Below, in pieces: positions 14,048-22,430 of a stretch of DNA of 31,715 bases. Origin of the DNA: a virus. Position numbers and translations under genes: made by a program. Every line of letters starts with the position of its first letter. Position 1 is the first letter of the stretch. The notes under the pieces are model-generated. The model was not told the DNA's origin, did no database searches, and saw nothing but the letters and a program-made list of their open reading frames with translations. The DNA lies in IMG/VR virus record IMGVR_UViG_3300037257_000128, positions 1 to 31,715 of that record; one strand, given 5' to 3'.

Positions 14048-14244
14048 TCGTCGTCATCCTCCCCTCGTGCGAGGGTGTTTAGCAGTTGTAAAAGTTGTTT
14101 AAAAGCGTCGATTTTGCCGACAATATGCCGGTACTCTGCCCAATCTGTCGGGGTGCCTTTACTCAAGGTGTCAGTATAGACGGTTATACGTTCTTTGACT
14201 TGAATCTCGAGTTTGGTCAGGATGCGCAGGGTCTCGTTGTCCAT
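14044..14244 (-). CDS. Conserved small phage protein next to portal, 66 aa
   Basis: GGAG lies 8 bases before the ATG. The product is two helices (NETLRILTKLEIQVKERITV; WAEYRHIVGKIDAFKQLLQL) and an acidic tail GEDDDE. I recognise this as a common phage protein placed directly after the portal gene. Function not established. It follows the portal stop by 15 bases and overlaps the GroES-like start by 4. Confidence 0.78.
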   Translation of the reverse strand: MDNETLRILTKLEIQVKERITVYTDTLSKGTPTDWAEYRHIVGKIDAFKQLLQLLNTLARGEDDDE

Positions 14245-14259
14245 TAGTTCTCTCCAATA

Positions 14260-16818
14260 TTAGTTACTCTTCTTAGCCGGTGCGGGCCTCTTAGCCGCCA
14301 GCTTGGCTTGTTCAAGCTGCTGCTCCAGGGTCATCTCGTGCTTGGCCATGTCATGGGCTTGGCTGGAATGATGGGTGTGTAAATCAACGGCATGCTTAGT
14401 GTGGCCGTCATGTTTTTTAGCATTTAATTCAAGCTGCTTGATATGGATATTAGCGCCGAGTTGGGCGCCGGCGGTCTCACTTTGGTCTTGCAGCTTGGCG
14501 CCTTGCAGTTGTAAACCCGCTTGTTTAATGGCGATATCGGCGTCGTCCTTTTTAGCCTTGCGTTGTAAATCTTGCGCTTTAAGCTGCAGCTCTTGTTGCT
14601 GGAGCTGAATCACCGGGTCTTGGGATTTGGCGGCGTTCTCTTGCGCCTGCTGCGCTTGTACATTCTGTTGCAATAGCTGTTGACTTGCTTTGGCAGCCAG
14701 CTGAGATACTTGTAGCTCCATTTCCATAGGGATGCCAATCTGCTCATCCTCATCCTCCGGACTGCCGTAAGTGGGAAGGGGCTGGCCCATCGCCTGCTCA
14801 ATTTGTTTACGATACTCATAGCCCAGATGCTCGGCAATATGAGCGCTAAGAGCAGCCTCGAGGGCCTGTAGGGCTTGGGGATTGTTGCCATACGCACCTT
14901 GTAGGACGGACATCACTTTAGGGTCGTGCATGGCCGCCATGTGCACGGTGATATGGGCTTGGTGGTCTTGGTATAAAAACGCTTTGACCGGCTTGCCTTT
15001 GAGGATATCCTGGTTCTCGGTCACCGGGTCACGGGGTTTGGCGTCGCCGGGCATCGGGATAAGCTTCTGGTAGTCTTTAATACCTAGCACCTCTAACATC
15101 TGCCGATGTAGTAAAGGCATGTCATACAACTGCGGTGCGCCTTGGGCCAGTTGTAAAACCGCTTGGTACTGTACCACGCGTTGGGCGAGTGTCGCGGCGT
15201 TGGGGTCACTAACCGGGATGACGGCGACTTGCTTATAATCAGAGCGTTTAGCAGAGCGTCCGCCTTCTTCCGGTTCATAAGAGTAAGTCTGCGGCGTGTA
15301 GTCCCTGATGATGTCCCGTAAGAGCTGGAGCTCGCGTTTCATTGAGTAATGGATGCGGGCTTGGATCGCCGACATCATTTTTAAGGTACGTTCAAGTACA
15401 GCCAGGGTTGTGCCGACGGGCGAGTTGGAGCTCATATCGGACACGGCCAAGTCAGCGCTGCCGGCGAATTTGCGGCCTTCTTCTACTATTGCTTGGAGCA
15501 ACTGGAAGAGGGTTTGAGACGGCTCTTTGTAGGGCAGCGGCATGAAATTGTCACGCAAGGTGCCGGATGGCACGTCGACGTCGCGCCACTCACCGGGGCC
15601 TATCGGCGTGTCGTCGCCTTTGACGCGCAGACCATTGGCCTTGAAGCCGCCGGGGAGATTAGACAAGGTACCCGCGTCAACCAACTGGCGGATTAAGCTG
15701 GTGCCGGACTTGGCGAAGGAGCCAATCAAGTTGACTAAGCCTAGGTTGTAAAAGCCAAAGGCCGGGATGTAGCCATAATGGACAAAATGGTTACGGCGGA
15801 TTTGCTTTACATCGTCGGGGTCCCAGTTACGTCTAATGGCTAAGATGCTGGTGGTGCCTTTTTCTAGGGTGACGATGTAGGGTAATTCGATGCCGGTGGC
15901 ATGGCCTTTGTCGTCTTTATGGGGGAAATCATCTAAATCAAGATTGACCTGCATCTCCAGGAGCTTGAAGCGGTCGTCTTGCGTCGCAGAGAAGCCTAAG
16001 CGCTCGGCAATTTGCTTCTCGATGTCGTCTAAGGTGTTGGACGGCTCGCCGAGCTCGACGTCCCGGTAAAAGCCGGCGTAAATCAATTTATTGACATCGT
16101 TCTTGGTCTTGCGCATGACATGGGTGATGCGCTCGGAGGACTCCAGGGATGCTGCGCCATAAGGGACGACGACATCATCGGCAGAGACGAACATGGAGAC
16201 TTGGCGGCCTAGGCTGGGGTCGAAGTATACCTTCTTGAACGCATTCCCTGCGACCGCTAAACTAAACAACATACGCTCGTGGTCTGGACGCATTTCCACC
16301 ATCTGTTCTGTTAAAGCCCAGTTCATGTCGGACTGTACACGCTCAGCAGCCTCTTTGAGGTCTTGCGTCTCCTTACCGATTATCTTGGTTTTACATGGGC
16401 CCATGGCGGGCCAAGTGGCTGTAATGACCTCACTGGCAAACTTTACACAGGCCTCAGTCAATAGAGGATGTACAATAGCACACGCCCCAGGCCATGGCTC
16501 TGTGCGCTCATCGAGACTTTTAATTCCAAGCAACTCTATCCCGTCCACATAGGTCTGTAGCCAGTCACGACGCGACATTTGGTCTTCATCGTAGTCCGCA
16601 AGCAGCTCACCGGATATCTTAGTTAGCTCCGCTTCGCTTAGTCTATCGGCAAGGTTCTCACCAAACTCGTCATCTTCAGGCTCTGGCATAATGTCTATGC
16701 CGTTGATGGAGACCGACTCAGGGTCATCAATTTCTATCTGGAGCTCGTCGAAATCTAACGGGGGCTGGAGGGCGCCTAAGCCTGTCGGCGCGGGGTTCAA
16801 TGCGGGGGATATGGGCAT
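14260..16818 (-). CDS. Portal protein
   Basis: 852 residues with GGAG upstream. The portal forms the dodecameric channel at the head vertex through which DNA is packaged. Visible features: RRDWLQTYVDGIELLGIK...EPWPGACAIVHPLL near the N-terminus, FSLAVAGNAFKKVYFDP in the stem/wing region, and SSNSPVGTTLAVLERTLKMMSAIQARIHYSMKRELQLL in the C-terminal core. The last 200 residues are extremely Gln/Ala/His-rich helix (KASQQLLQQNVQAQQAQEN), resembling the barrel of P22-type portals. Its length, and its place between terminase and scaffold, fit. P22-like architecture would also suit the adaptor at the window start. Confidence 0.95.
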   Translation of the reverse strand: MPISPALNPAPTGLGALQPPLDFDELQIEIDDPESVSINGIDIMPEPEDDEFGENLADRLSEAELTKISGELLADYDEDQMSRRDWLQTYVDGIELLGIKSLDERTEPWPGACAIVHPLLTEACVKFASEVITATWPAMGPCKTKIIGKETQDLKEAAERVQSDMNWALTEQMVEMRPDHERMLFSLAVAGNAFKKVYFDPSLGRQVSMFVSADDVVVPYGAASLESSERITHVMRKTKNDVNKLIYAGFYRDVELGEPSNTLDDIEKQIAERLGFSATQDDRFKLLEMQVNLDLDDFPHKDDKGHATGIELPYIVTLEKGTTSILAIRRNWDPDDVKQIRRNHFVHYGYIPAFGFYNLGLVNLIGSFAKSGTSLIRQLVDAGTLSNLPGGFKANGLRVKGDDTPIGPGEWRDVDVPSGTLRDNFMPLPYKEPSQTLFQLLQAIVEEGRKFAGSADLAVSDMSSNSPVGTTLAVLERTLKMMSAIQARIHYSMKRELQLLRDIIRDYTPQTYSYEPEEGGRSAKRSDYKQVAVIPVSDPNAATLAQRVVQYQAVLQLAQGAPQLYDMPLLHRQMLEVLGIKDYQKLIPMPGDAKPRDPVTENQDILKGKPVKAFLYQDHQAHITVHMAAMHDPKVMSVLQGAYGNNPQALQALEAALSAHIAEHLGYEYRKQIEQAMGQPLPTYGSPEDEDEQIGIPMEMELQVSQLAAKASQQLLQQNVQAQQAQENAAKSQDPVIQLQQQELQLKAQDLQRKAKKDDADIAIKQAGLQLQGAKLQDQSETAGAQLGANIHIKQLELNAKKHDGHTKHAVDLHTHHSSQAHDMAKHEMTLEQQLEQAKLAAKRPAPAKKSN

Positions 16819-16820
16819 AG

Positions 16821-17033
16821 CTATCTCCTAAATGGCAATAGCCCGGGGCCGCCGGGAAAGATGCCGATACAATTGAGTACGGCAATCAGGACTAATAAGC
16901 CAAACAAGAGGCGGATGAGCATGATAACGGGTGGTGGTAGGGGCAAGAACTGTGCCAGCAAGGTCTCGATAATGTACAGTACAATAAGTGCTACGATAAT
17001 CCAGATGATGAGGTAGACCAAACAGCTAAGCAT
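16821..17033 (-). CDS. Small two-span membrane protein, holin-like
   Basis: 70 residues with two hydrophobic segments (CLVYLIIWIIVALIVLYIIE; VIMLIRLLFGLLVLIAVLNC) joined by a short Pro-rich turn. The small size and two spans fit class II holins, which open the inner membrane at lysis, but similar proteins of unknown use also sit between terminase and portal. It overlaps the end of the HNH gene by 8 bases and stops 2 bases before the portal start. Confidence 0.65.
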   Translation of the reverse strand: MLSCLVYLIIWIIVALIVLYIIETLLAQFLPLPPPVIMLIRLLFGLLVLIAVLNCIGIFPGGPGLLPFRR

Positions 17034-17706
17034 GACGATTTCCTTTAACGAAATTTAACTTGGCAGGGATAATCTGGAGATTGCTTGGAACGTGCAGTCC
17101 GGACACTTTCTTGCCTCGTAGTGGAATGATGTGGTCAACATTGCATTGTACGCCAGTTAGGCGCGTGCGCAACTCTGAAAGTATGTAAATCTCTTCCATC
17201 ATCCATAAGTCTAGTGGGGAAAGCCAAGTGGGGGTACGCTGTGCTTTAGCTATTTCTCGCAAGTTCTTTTTAGCTCTGACCTTACCAGGATTATTTTGGC
17301 GATATGCCCTAGCCGTAGCGGACATACGCGCTCGGTTATTGTCCCTCCATATAGCCGCGAGTTTTGAAATACGCTCAGTATTTGAGTAATACCAATTCCT
17401 ACACATCGCTATATACTTTTCCTTATTTGCCTCTCTCCAAGCCTGGCACCGAGCTAACTCCTTTTCGGGGTTTTCTTGTCGCCAGCGTTTATTATTGGCT
17501 AAGTCTATATCCTTCCTTTTTGCGTATTGGGTTTTGCTATATTCTGCTACCTTATCCGGGTTAGCCCTACGCCACGCCAAGCTTCTGGCATATATCTCTG
17601 CTTTATGCTGTTCTCTATATCCTTTAGCCTGAGCAGCCAGCTTCTCTTTATTTGCGTAATAATACGCTCTTTGTTGTGCTTTTCTTTCTTCGTGTGTCAG
17701 TGCCAT
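17026..17706 (-). CDS. HNH endonuclease with repeat-rich N-terminus
   Basis: 226 residues, AGGAG upstream. Residues 1-150 contain about seven imperfect 20-residue repeats of the type (R/W)AxNPxKVxxYxxxxYxxxR, likely an extended DNA-reading helix array. Residues 186-226 are the HNH nuclease: CNVDHIIPLRGKKVSGLHVP, then NLQIIPAKLNFVKGN. Genes of this type act as homing endonucleases or as packaging-linked HNH nucleases beside the terminase. The short gap to the terminase and the overlap with the next gene show either insertion or integration into the packaging operon. Confidence 0.88.
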   Translation of the reverse strand: MALTHEERKAQQRAYYYANKEKLAAQAKGYREQHKAEIYARSLAWRRANPDKVAEYSKTQYAKRKDIDLANNKRWRQENPEKELARCQAWREANKEKYIAMCRNWYYSNTERISKLAAIWRDNNRARMSATARAYRQNNPGKVRAKKNLREIAKAQRTPTWLSPLDLWMMEEIYILSELRTRLTGVQCNVDHIIPLRGKKVSGLHVPSNLQIIPAKLNFVKGNRHA

Positions 17707-17732
17707 TTTGGGGCTCCTATGTTTGATAGGGG

Positions 17733-19226
17733 TTAATAATACGCAACGCGTTTAGAGCTCTTAAAATACCTTATTTCGTCTTCTAAGTCCATCGTTGATT
17801 TGATGAATCCACCTGTACGAAAGTAGGCTAACGCCATGGATACGCAGTCAACGAGGTCATCATGGTCTCCCTGAGGGAAACTGGCGACTTCTTCAATAAC
17901 TTCGTCCGCCCAGCGTCGGTTTGGCGCCCATACACGGCCCGAATTGAACAAATCAGTCGTCATAGAGAGCCTTGCGACCTTGTCGCCCGTGACCCGCGTT
18001 GGTGTGAATTCAGAACACGGGATGCCAGCGCTACGGAGCTCATAGATTAATGGCGCTCCCGAAGCTTTCTTCTCTATAATCACCTTATCTGATTGATATT
18101 CTTCAACTTTTTCCCTTGCCATCTGTTTTAGGCGGGTAAAAATACACTTTTCACGCACCATGTCCAACATGATAATGTTGGCTTGTGGCAACCCCGCGTC
18201 GTCGTCTTTGTAAAACACACCCCAGGTGATAATCGCTGAATAATCGGCGCGTTGATGCTTCTCGAAAGCGGTATCCATGGTTTGAAGTACAAATTCGATG
18301 GGCGGAGGGTTATCTGGCTCCCAACGCATCCAATCCGTGCGCTTTACTATCGCAGATTCATCTCCGGTTGGATTCTGCTGATATTGTGCATTCCATTTTG
18401 GCACTGAAATGGCGTTTTTGGTCGCTAAAATCTCAGCCATTGGCCAAAACTGAGGCCAAAGTGGGTTACCCGACGGCAGAATTGCAGGAAAACTGACATG
18501 CTTCCAGGTCTCCGTGTCGTTTAAAGCGGCATGGTTGAGGATTTGCGCGGTTAAATCTCGTTTACTCCAGCGGGTCATAACGACAACTATTTTGCCACCG
18601 GGTTGAAGCCGCTGGCGCGGGCCACTAGTATACCAGTCATAGACCTTGTCGTAGACCTCAGGCGTAGTAATGGCTTGAAGGGATTGCTGCTCATCGTGGG
18701 GATCATCTAACACAATGAGTCCGCCGCCAATCCCGGTACAACTTCCACTCACGCCTATCGCATAGTAACTCCCTCCGAAGTTGGTGTTCCACCGTCCAGC
18801 CGCTTTTGAGTCCGCTTGTAATGCTACGGTCGGGAAAATCTCCCGATACGCATCGGTATCGATCATATTACGAACCCGGCGACCGAAGCCGACCGCCAAC
18901 TCAGCGGTGACGGAGCATTGCAGCACCTTATCATCCGGATATTTACCTAAATACCATGCCGGGAGCAGTACACTAGCGAACTCTGACTTGGTTGAGCGTG
19001 GGGGCATATTGATAATCAGCCGATTACTCTCACCTCTGTCGAGCGCTTCAAACTCTGCCGCCATTCTGAAGTGGTGGCGGCCTTCAATAAAGGTGGGCCA
19101 CATGTGCTTCACAAACGCCAGGAAAGACTTGCGGCACAGCTCCTGGTGCTTGCGGCGTTTGAGCTCTTGTATTAAAGCCTCGAGGCGCTCACGGTCGGAG
19201 GGGGAGAGGTCAGTCAGAGCAGCCAA
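17733..19226 (-). CDS. terL: Terminase large subunit
   Basis: 497 residues. It cuts and pumps DNA into the head as an ATPase-nuclease. Walker A-like MPPRSTKSE is at 74-82, Walker B GGLIVLDDP at about 168-176, and a coupling motif MTRW at 217-220. The nuclease domain has Asp318 (QTMDTAF), Glu385 (IIEKKASG) and HDDLVD at 455-460. No ATG exists in frame before residue 42, and conserved sequence begins well before it, so the TTG at 19226 is the likely start, with GGGG about 8 bases upstream. The start lies inside a 24-aa peptide gene, so initiation may depend on coupling. Confidence 0.95.
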   Translation of the reverse strand: MAALTDLSPSDRERLEALIQELKRRKHQELCRKSFLAFVKHMWPTFIEGRHHFRMAAEFEALDRGESNRLIINMPPRSTKSEFASVLLPAWYLGKYPDDKVLQCSVTAELAVGFGRRVRNMIDTDAYREIFPTVALQADSKAAGRWNTNFGGSYYAIGVSGSCTGIGGGLIVLDDPHDEQQSLQAITTPEVYDKVYDWYTSGPRQRLQPGGKIVVVMTRWSKRDLTAQILNHAALNDTETWKHVSFPAILPSGNPLWPQFWPMAEILATKNAISVPKWNAQYQQNPTGDESAIVKRTDWMRWEPDNPPPIEFVLQTMDTAFEKHQRADYSAIITWGVFYKDDDAGLPQANIIMLDMVREKCIFTRLKQMAREKVEEYQSDKVIIEKKASGAPLIYELRSAGIPCSEFTPTRVTGDKVARLSMTTDLFNSGRVWAPNRRWADEVIEEVASFPQGDHDDLVDCVSMALAYFRTGGFIKSTMDLEDEIRYFKSSKRVAYY

Positions 19227-19288
19227 TAGAGTAACCCCATCGCCAGTAGCCAGAGTAAAGCAAACGTTAAGACAATATTAATTAACAT
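19214..19288 (-). CDS. 24-aa membrane peptide overlapping the terL start
   Basis: GAGGG precedes the ATG by 5 bases. The product is one continuous hydrophobic span (starts MLINIVLTFALLWLLAMGLL) ending three residues later with its stop 13 bases inside terL. It may be a leader peptide whose translation opens the weak TTG start of terL, or a real membrane peptide. Its ribosome site lies in one arm of a mini-hairpin (19289-19313). Confidence 0.5.
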   Translation of the reverse strand: MLINIVLTFALLWLLAMGLLYWLL

Positions 19289-19313
19289 GCATCCCTCGCT
19301 TCGCTCGGGGATG
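19289..19313. repeat. Mini-hairpin covering a ribosome site
   Basis: GCATCCC at 19289-19295 and GGGGATG at 19307-19313 pair around a CG-rich loop (TCGCTTCGCTC). On the minus strand the arm GGGATGC contains the GAGGG ribosome site of the 24-aa peptide, so folding would hide it. Shares GCATCCC/GGGATGC ends with other hairpins of the window. Confidence 0.55.
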
Positions 19314-19336
19314 ATTCGTGCGGCTGCTGCGCAGTC

Positions 19337-19450
19337 TTATTCATCATCGCTCCACATGTTGATAATGGCAATAAGCCCGGCTATTATAAAGAACACCAAC
19401 GCTATCATGTGACCACCAAAGAGCTCGACGACTATCCCCGGGGCGCTCAT
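19337..19450 (-). CDS. 37-aa membrane peptide
   Basis: The ATG at 19450 overlaps the stop of the small terminase gene as ATGA. The product starts MSAPGIVVELFGGHMIALVF, continues as one membrane span and ends with INMWSDDE. Coupling and a clean hydrophobic span with a charged tail support a real gene. No function known; the region has two tiny membrane peptides between small and large terminase. Confidence 0.58.
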   Translation of the reverse strand: MSAPGIVVELFGGHMIALVFFIIAGLIAIINMWSDDE

Positions 19451-20082
19451 CCCTCACCGCGCAGCTCCTCGTCAGTGAGCTCGCCCCTTGCTTCGCGCTC
19501 TAAGGACAACTGGCTCTGGACATCAGACAGCTCGCCCTCTAGTACACCTAAATCATACCCTCTTAGAAGGCGATGCAGCTCTTCTTCGAGGTCGGCGGTG
19601 GGGCGTTGCTCTATTGAGATTTCTATCTTGTTAGCAAACAGCCCGACTTCGGCGACTTTGCCGAGGAGCTCGATGGACTTGAGCTTGACGGAGTCGGAAC
19701 TTGCCTTTTCTGCGAGGTCAAAGAGGTTGTACAAGACATAGTTGCGCATCTTGTTGGTGGCGCCGAGCATGGTGTAATCATATTTGGTTAACAGTGCTTC
19801 GAGGTGTAGCGCTGCGCCGGGAGTGCGGGGGGCTTCGGGCGCGTCGGGGTTGCCCATGAAGATAGCCCGGGCTTGGTCCCGGTCGTCCTCGGTTATATTA
19901 ATCGGTAGGCCAAAGGCTTTTAGAAATTCTGCGGTGTTAAAGGCGGCTTTGGCGCGCTGGCGGACGTCTTCCAATTCTTCGGGGCGTCGTGGTTTGGGCA
20001 AGGGATGGTGCCAATCAATCTGGGGGTTTAGTGCGGTGGTCATAGTGGGCGGCGTCTGAGGGTGGCAGTATCCAGATATCAT
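19447..20082 (-). CDS. Terminase small subunit-like protein
   Basis: 211 residues from the ATG at 20082; an internal ATG at 20043 (MTTALNPQ) is also possible, and neither has a clear ribosome site. A middle segment, LLTKYDYTMLGATNKMRNYVLYNLFDLAEKASSDSVKLKSIELLGKVAEVGLF, is the pattern I know from small terminase-like proteins encoded just before terL; they bind the packaging site and regulate the motor. The C-terminus is an acidic helix. Position immediately upstream of terL supports the call. It starts 4 bases after the KilA-N gene stop. Confidence 0.75.
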   Translation of the reverse strand: MISGYCHPQTPPTMTTALNPQIDWHHPLPKPRRPEELEDVRQRAKAAFNTAEFLKAFGLPINITEDDRDQARAIFMGNPDAPEAPRTPGAALHLEALLTKYDYTMLGATNKMRNYVLYNLFDLAEKASSDSVKLKSIELLGKVAEVGLFANKIEISIEQRPTADLEEELHRLLRGYDLGVLEGELSDVQSQLSLEREARGELTDEELRGEG

Positions 20083-20086
20083 AGTC

Positions 20087-20734
20087 TTAAGACTTTATCT
20101 TAGCAATAATCTCTTTGAGGTGCTCCCAGTCTCGAACTAGCCCAAGATTAATAAGCTGGCAGAGCTTCGCCTCCAATTCATAACGCGTGCGTTGGGCATG
20201 TGCATCAGCCACGGCCTGATTCCAAGTGGCACTTCCACTGTCACTTAGTATTTTACACTTGTCTCTAATCATTATTGCCAACTGGATGTATCTACCTTTA
20301 TTGTCTCCACTCGGAGAGGGTATGTGCTCAGCTATTGCCGCGTTAAGCATTTTAAACTCGTCACCCCCCAGTACACGGAACTCCAGCAGTTTCCCTTCGA
20401 TAAAAGTCTTATGTACCTTAACATGAAATTCGGGGCTTATTTGTTCAGCTAACAATACAGCTACGGATATGTGTCCATAGTGTCGCACACCTTTACCTTT
20501 ACCTATTGTACATAAAAATGCCTCCTTTGGGAGCTCCCAAATACGTGCAGCCGCCTCGACATACTCCTCCAGGTATTTAGAGCTTAAGAACTTGTTTAGC
20601 TGTCGGACGGGCATCCCCTTCTTTAACCGATGAATATTGCCCGCCTCCATCAACGAAACTAAATCGACACCCCACTCAGTGGAAGCGAAAACTATCTCGC
20701 TGTCTACGTCTACTTTTAATATTTGTGGTTTCAT
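20087..20734 (-). CDS. KilA-N domain DNA-binding protein
   Basis: The start is the ATG at 20734 (MKPQILKVDV), with GGAG 7 bases upstream; the longer frame to 20788 has none. 215 residues. The KilA-N domain lies at about 20-125: WGVDLVSLMEAGNIHRLKKG, LSSKYLEEYVEAAARIW, TIGKGKGVRHYGHISVAVLLAEQISPEFHVKVHKTFIEGKLLEF. A helical C-terminal part follows. KilA-N domains bind DNA and are common in phages as regulators or modulators of host functions. It is the first gene of the late operon, facing the early promoters, so it is a candidate for the factor that reads the palindromic sites; this is inference. Confidence 0.8.
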   Translation of the reverse strand: MKPQILKVDVDSEIVFASTEWGVDLVSLMEAGNIHRLKKGMPVRQLNKFLSSKYLEEYVEAAARIWELPKEAFLCTIGKGKGVRHYGHISVAVLLAEQISPEFHVKVHKTFIEGKLLEFRVLGGDEFKMLNAAIAEHIPSPSGDNKGRYIQLAIMIRDKCKILSDSGSATWNQAVADAHAQRTRYELEAKLCQLINLGLVRDWEHLKEIIAKIKS

Positions 20735-20759
20735 AAATTTCTCCGAGTAAAAGGAAAAT

Positions 20760-20788
20760 ATTATAAAGGCGTTCCGGAATAAACGCAA
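20760..20788 (-). promoter_or_regulatory. Late-strand promoter
   Basis: Minus strand: TTGCGT (20788-20783), 17 bases, TATAAT (20765-20760). The -10 is perfect, the -35 only partial. The spacer contains the palindrome TTCCGGAA and an A/T tract lies just upstream (20790-20815), which may act as an UP element. It would drive the KilA-N and terminase operon. Confidence 0.6.
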
Positions 20789-20991
20789 ATTTTTTATAAA
20801 AAATTATTTTTTAGAAATCTAAATACCTTACAAGGTGTAGGGTCTTTGGGTAGGGAGTGGTCGTCGGGAATCTGAAATGGTATGGAGATATAACGGGACT
20901 CCTTCGATGGTATTTTGCTTGGGGCGGGGTCGCCAAGTCCATCCCGCTAGTAAAGTCCCACTTTACATCCAGTATGCGAACGTTTTGCGCT

Positions 20992-21000
20992 TGGTATAAT
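20992..21000 (+). promoter_or_regulatory. Extended -10 promoter toward the early genes
   Basis: TGGTATAAT is an extended -10 (TGnTATAAT). No good -35 is present. It lies 190 bases upstream of the first early gene, with the GTTATA-N5-TATAAC site just downstream at 21043-21059. The open frame at 20857-21066 that crosses it has no ribosome site and is not called as a gene. Confidence 0.45.
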
Positions 21001-21042
21001 CCTTGCTACGTGTGTGCGCTACAATATATCCAGCAATCCAAA

Positions 21043-21059
21043 GTTATAGCCATTATAAC
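21043..21059. promoter_or_regulatory. Palindromic operator-like site (GTTATA-N5-TATAAC)
   Basis: A perfect 17-bp inverted repeat, GTTATAGCCATTATAAC, 15 bases upstream of the TTGACT -35 at 21075 and 40 bases downstream of the extended -10 promoter. It belongs to a family of sites described at 25265, 27555, 29022 and 29904. Confidence 0.65.
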
Positions 21060-21074
21060 CTTGTAAATAAATAC

Positions 21075-21104
21075 TTGACTAACTACTCCAGAGTATGAGA
21101 TAAT
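21075..21104 (+). promoter_or_regulatory. Early promoter
   Basis: TTGACT (21075-21080), 18 bases, GATAAT (21099-21104): each hexamer matches sigma-70 at 5 of 6. It lies 80 bases upstream of the 331-aa early gene. A degenerate half of the operator motif (GTTAGAACTTTGAATC) follows at about 21141. Confidence 0.75.
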
Positions 21105-21183
21105 ATAGGCTCAAGTCAGAGTTATGAACTGACTTGGCAAAGTTAGAACTTTGAATCAATCACCCTTTTATGGAATCAAGACA

Positions 21184-22179
21184 ATGAACATCCAAACTGA
21201 AAAACAAACGATCGACTTAACTGTTTCTTTGCACAAGCTTTTTGACTTACGGGAAGGACACGCCAATTTAATTGGGCAATTGGAGTCTAATCAGGAAGCG
21301 GGTGACAAGCTTTTACTGGCTATTAGAAGAGCGGGTTATGCGCAAGTGCAATCGGGTAGTGAGTGCCGTACCAAAGTCAACCCACCAAAGACTGGCTATT
21401 TCCCTTACCCAATTGTAAAGGAGGAGTTGACTACTCGGTTTATTGCCAAGTGTGAAAAGGATAAGAAAACTTACACACCCAAGCAATTGGCTGACTATTT
21501 GAAACAACAGATATTCATATTGAATAACTGGCTTAAGACTGGTAAGTTTAGCAGTAATGTAAGCATGACGAACCGTCGCGACGAGTACAAAACGGCTATG
21601 GATAACCTGGCCAGTGCTACACACCAAAAAGAGCTGGATAAGCAAATTTTGACTATTACTCAAATCAAAGCCAGTGAAGCGCGTAAGGTAGTAAATGACA
21701 CACAAGCGCAAGTTAAAAAGCTTGGCTTAACGCTCAAAGCTTCCAGCGATAAAGACATCATAGACACGCTTAATGGGCAAATAGCAGAGCTTATGATGGA
21801 TAAAATAGCTTTTGAGAAAACTGCTAAAGGTTTAGAAGACTTGGTTATTAAGCAACAAAAAGCGCTTGATGGTGCGGTTGAAAAAGTTATCAAGGCAACG
21901 GGCGAGGTTATCGAAAAAGAGGGTAAGTTACCGGGTAAGGGCAAGGGCAAGGGCAAGCCAAAAGCGCCAAGTGCGGGCACAGACGCCGATGGCAAAACGA
22001 ATCACGACCCAAGTACAAACAAAATTAGCTTTAAGTCAGGTATCGCCACCGACGCGGAAGAAGAAGTAGTAGAATTTTGTGAGCATATGTTTAGCCATTT
22101 GACTACCCGTCAATTAATGTCCGCATTTGTAAAGCTTAAAACTGAACTGGGTAGCGTTGCAGACTTTGCAACGTTATAA
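21184..22179 (+). CDS. Unrecognised early coiled-coil protein
   Basis: 331 residues from the ATG at 21184; an upstream TTG at 21151 is less likely. Residues about 1-120 are a mixed domain (LFDLREGHANLIGQLESNQE; PKTGYFPYPIVKEELTTRF). Residues about 125-245 are helical with coiled-coil character, then comes a low-complexity linker of Gly-Lys repeats (LPGKGKGKGKPKAP), and a final small domain (EFCEHMFSHLTTRQLMSAFV). It is the first gene after the early promoter. I do not recognise its family; the basic linker could contact nucleic acid. The stop codon lies inside an 18-bp palindrome (GTTATAACGCGTTATAAC). Confidence 0.75.
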   Translation: MNIQTEKQTIDLTVSLHKLFDLREGHANLIGQLESNQEAGDKLLLAIRRAGYAQVQSGSECRTKVNPPKTGYFPYPIVKEELTTRFIAKCEKDKKTYTPKQLADYLKQQIFILNNWLKTGKFSSNVSMTNRRDEYKTAMDNLASATHQKELDKQILTITQIKASEARKVVNDTQAQVKKLGLTLKASSDKDIIDTLNGQIAELMMDKIAFEKTAKGLEDLVIKQQKALDGAVEKVIKATGEVIEKEGKLPGKGKGKGKPKAPSAGTDADGKTNHDPSTNKISFKSGIATDAEEEVVEFCEHMFSHLTTRQLMSAFVKLKTELGSVADFATL

Positions 22180-22190
22180 CGCGTTATAAC
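22173..22190. promoter_or_regulatory. 18-bp perfect palindrome over a stop codon
   Basis: GTTATAACGCGTTATAAC spans the end of the 331-aa gene and lies 17 bases before the ATG of the next. It is a relative of the GTTAKA...TMTAAC family with the arms fused. It may be a protein-binding site for control of the downstream gene. Confidence 0.55.
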
Positions 22191-22207
22191 CTATTGGAGT
22201 TTTACAA

Positions 22208-22417
22208 ATGATTGAATTAATACCAGCGTACGGACGTACATATAGTGATACTAACGCCATGCTTAACGCTTGGTTAAATGGCTCTGACTTTAAAGTTAAG
22301 AATGGCGGACCCTATTGTTCGATACGGGACGTGGACCAACTCAAATCAGACGGTTATCAATTGGTCCGCTTGTACCCTAATAGGCTACAAGCGCATTTTT
22401 TAACTAAAGTATTGTAA
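22208..22417 (+). CDS. Small early protein, 69 aa
   Basis: GGAG lies 8 bases before the ATG. The chain (starts MIELIPAYGRTYSDTNAMLN) has an AWLNGSDFKVKNGGPYCSIRDV core and ends LVRLYPNRLQAHFLTKVL; it is an alpha/beta domain without a recognised family. It is followed after 13 bases by a strong terminator, so it ends the first early transcript. Confidence 0.65.
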   Translation: MIELIPAYGRTYSDTNAMLNAWLNGSDFKVKNGGPYCSIRDVDQLKSDGYQLVRLYPNRLQAHFLTKVL

Positions 22418-22430
22418 ATCAAACTTAACT

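Noticed and set aside
20857-21066. 69-aa ORF in the divergent control region
   Set aside because: No ribosome site, and it runs through a promoter and the 17-bp palindrome; more likely non-coding.
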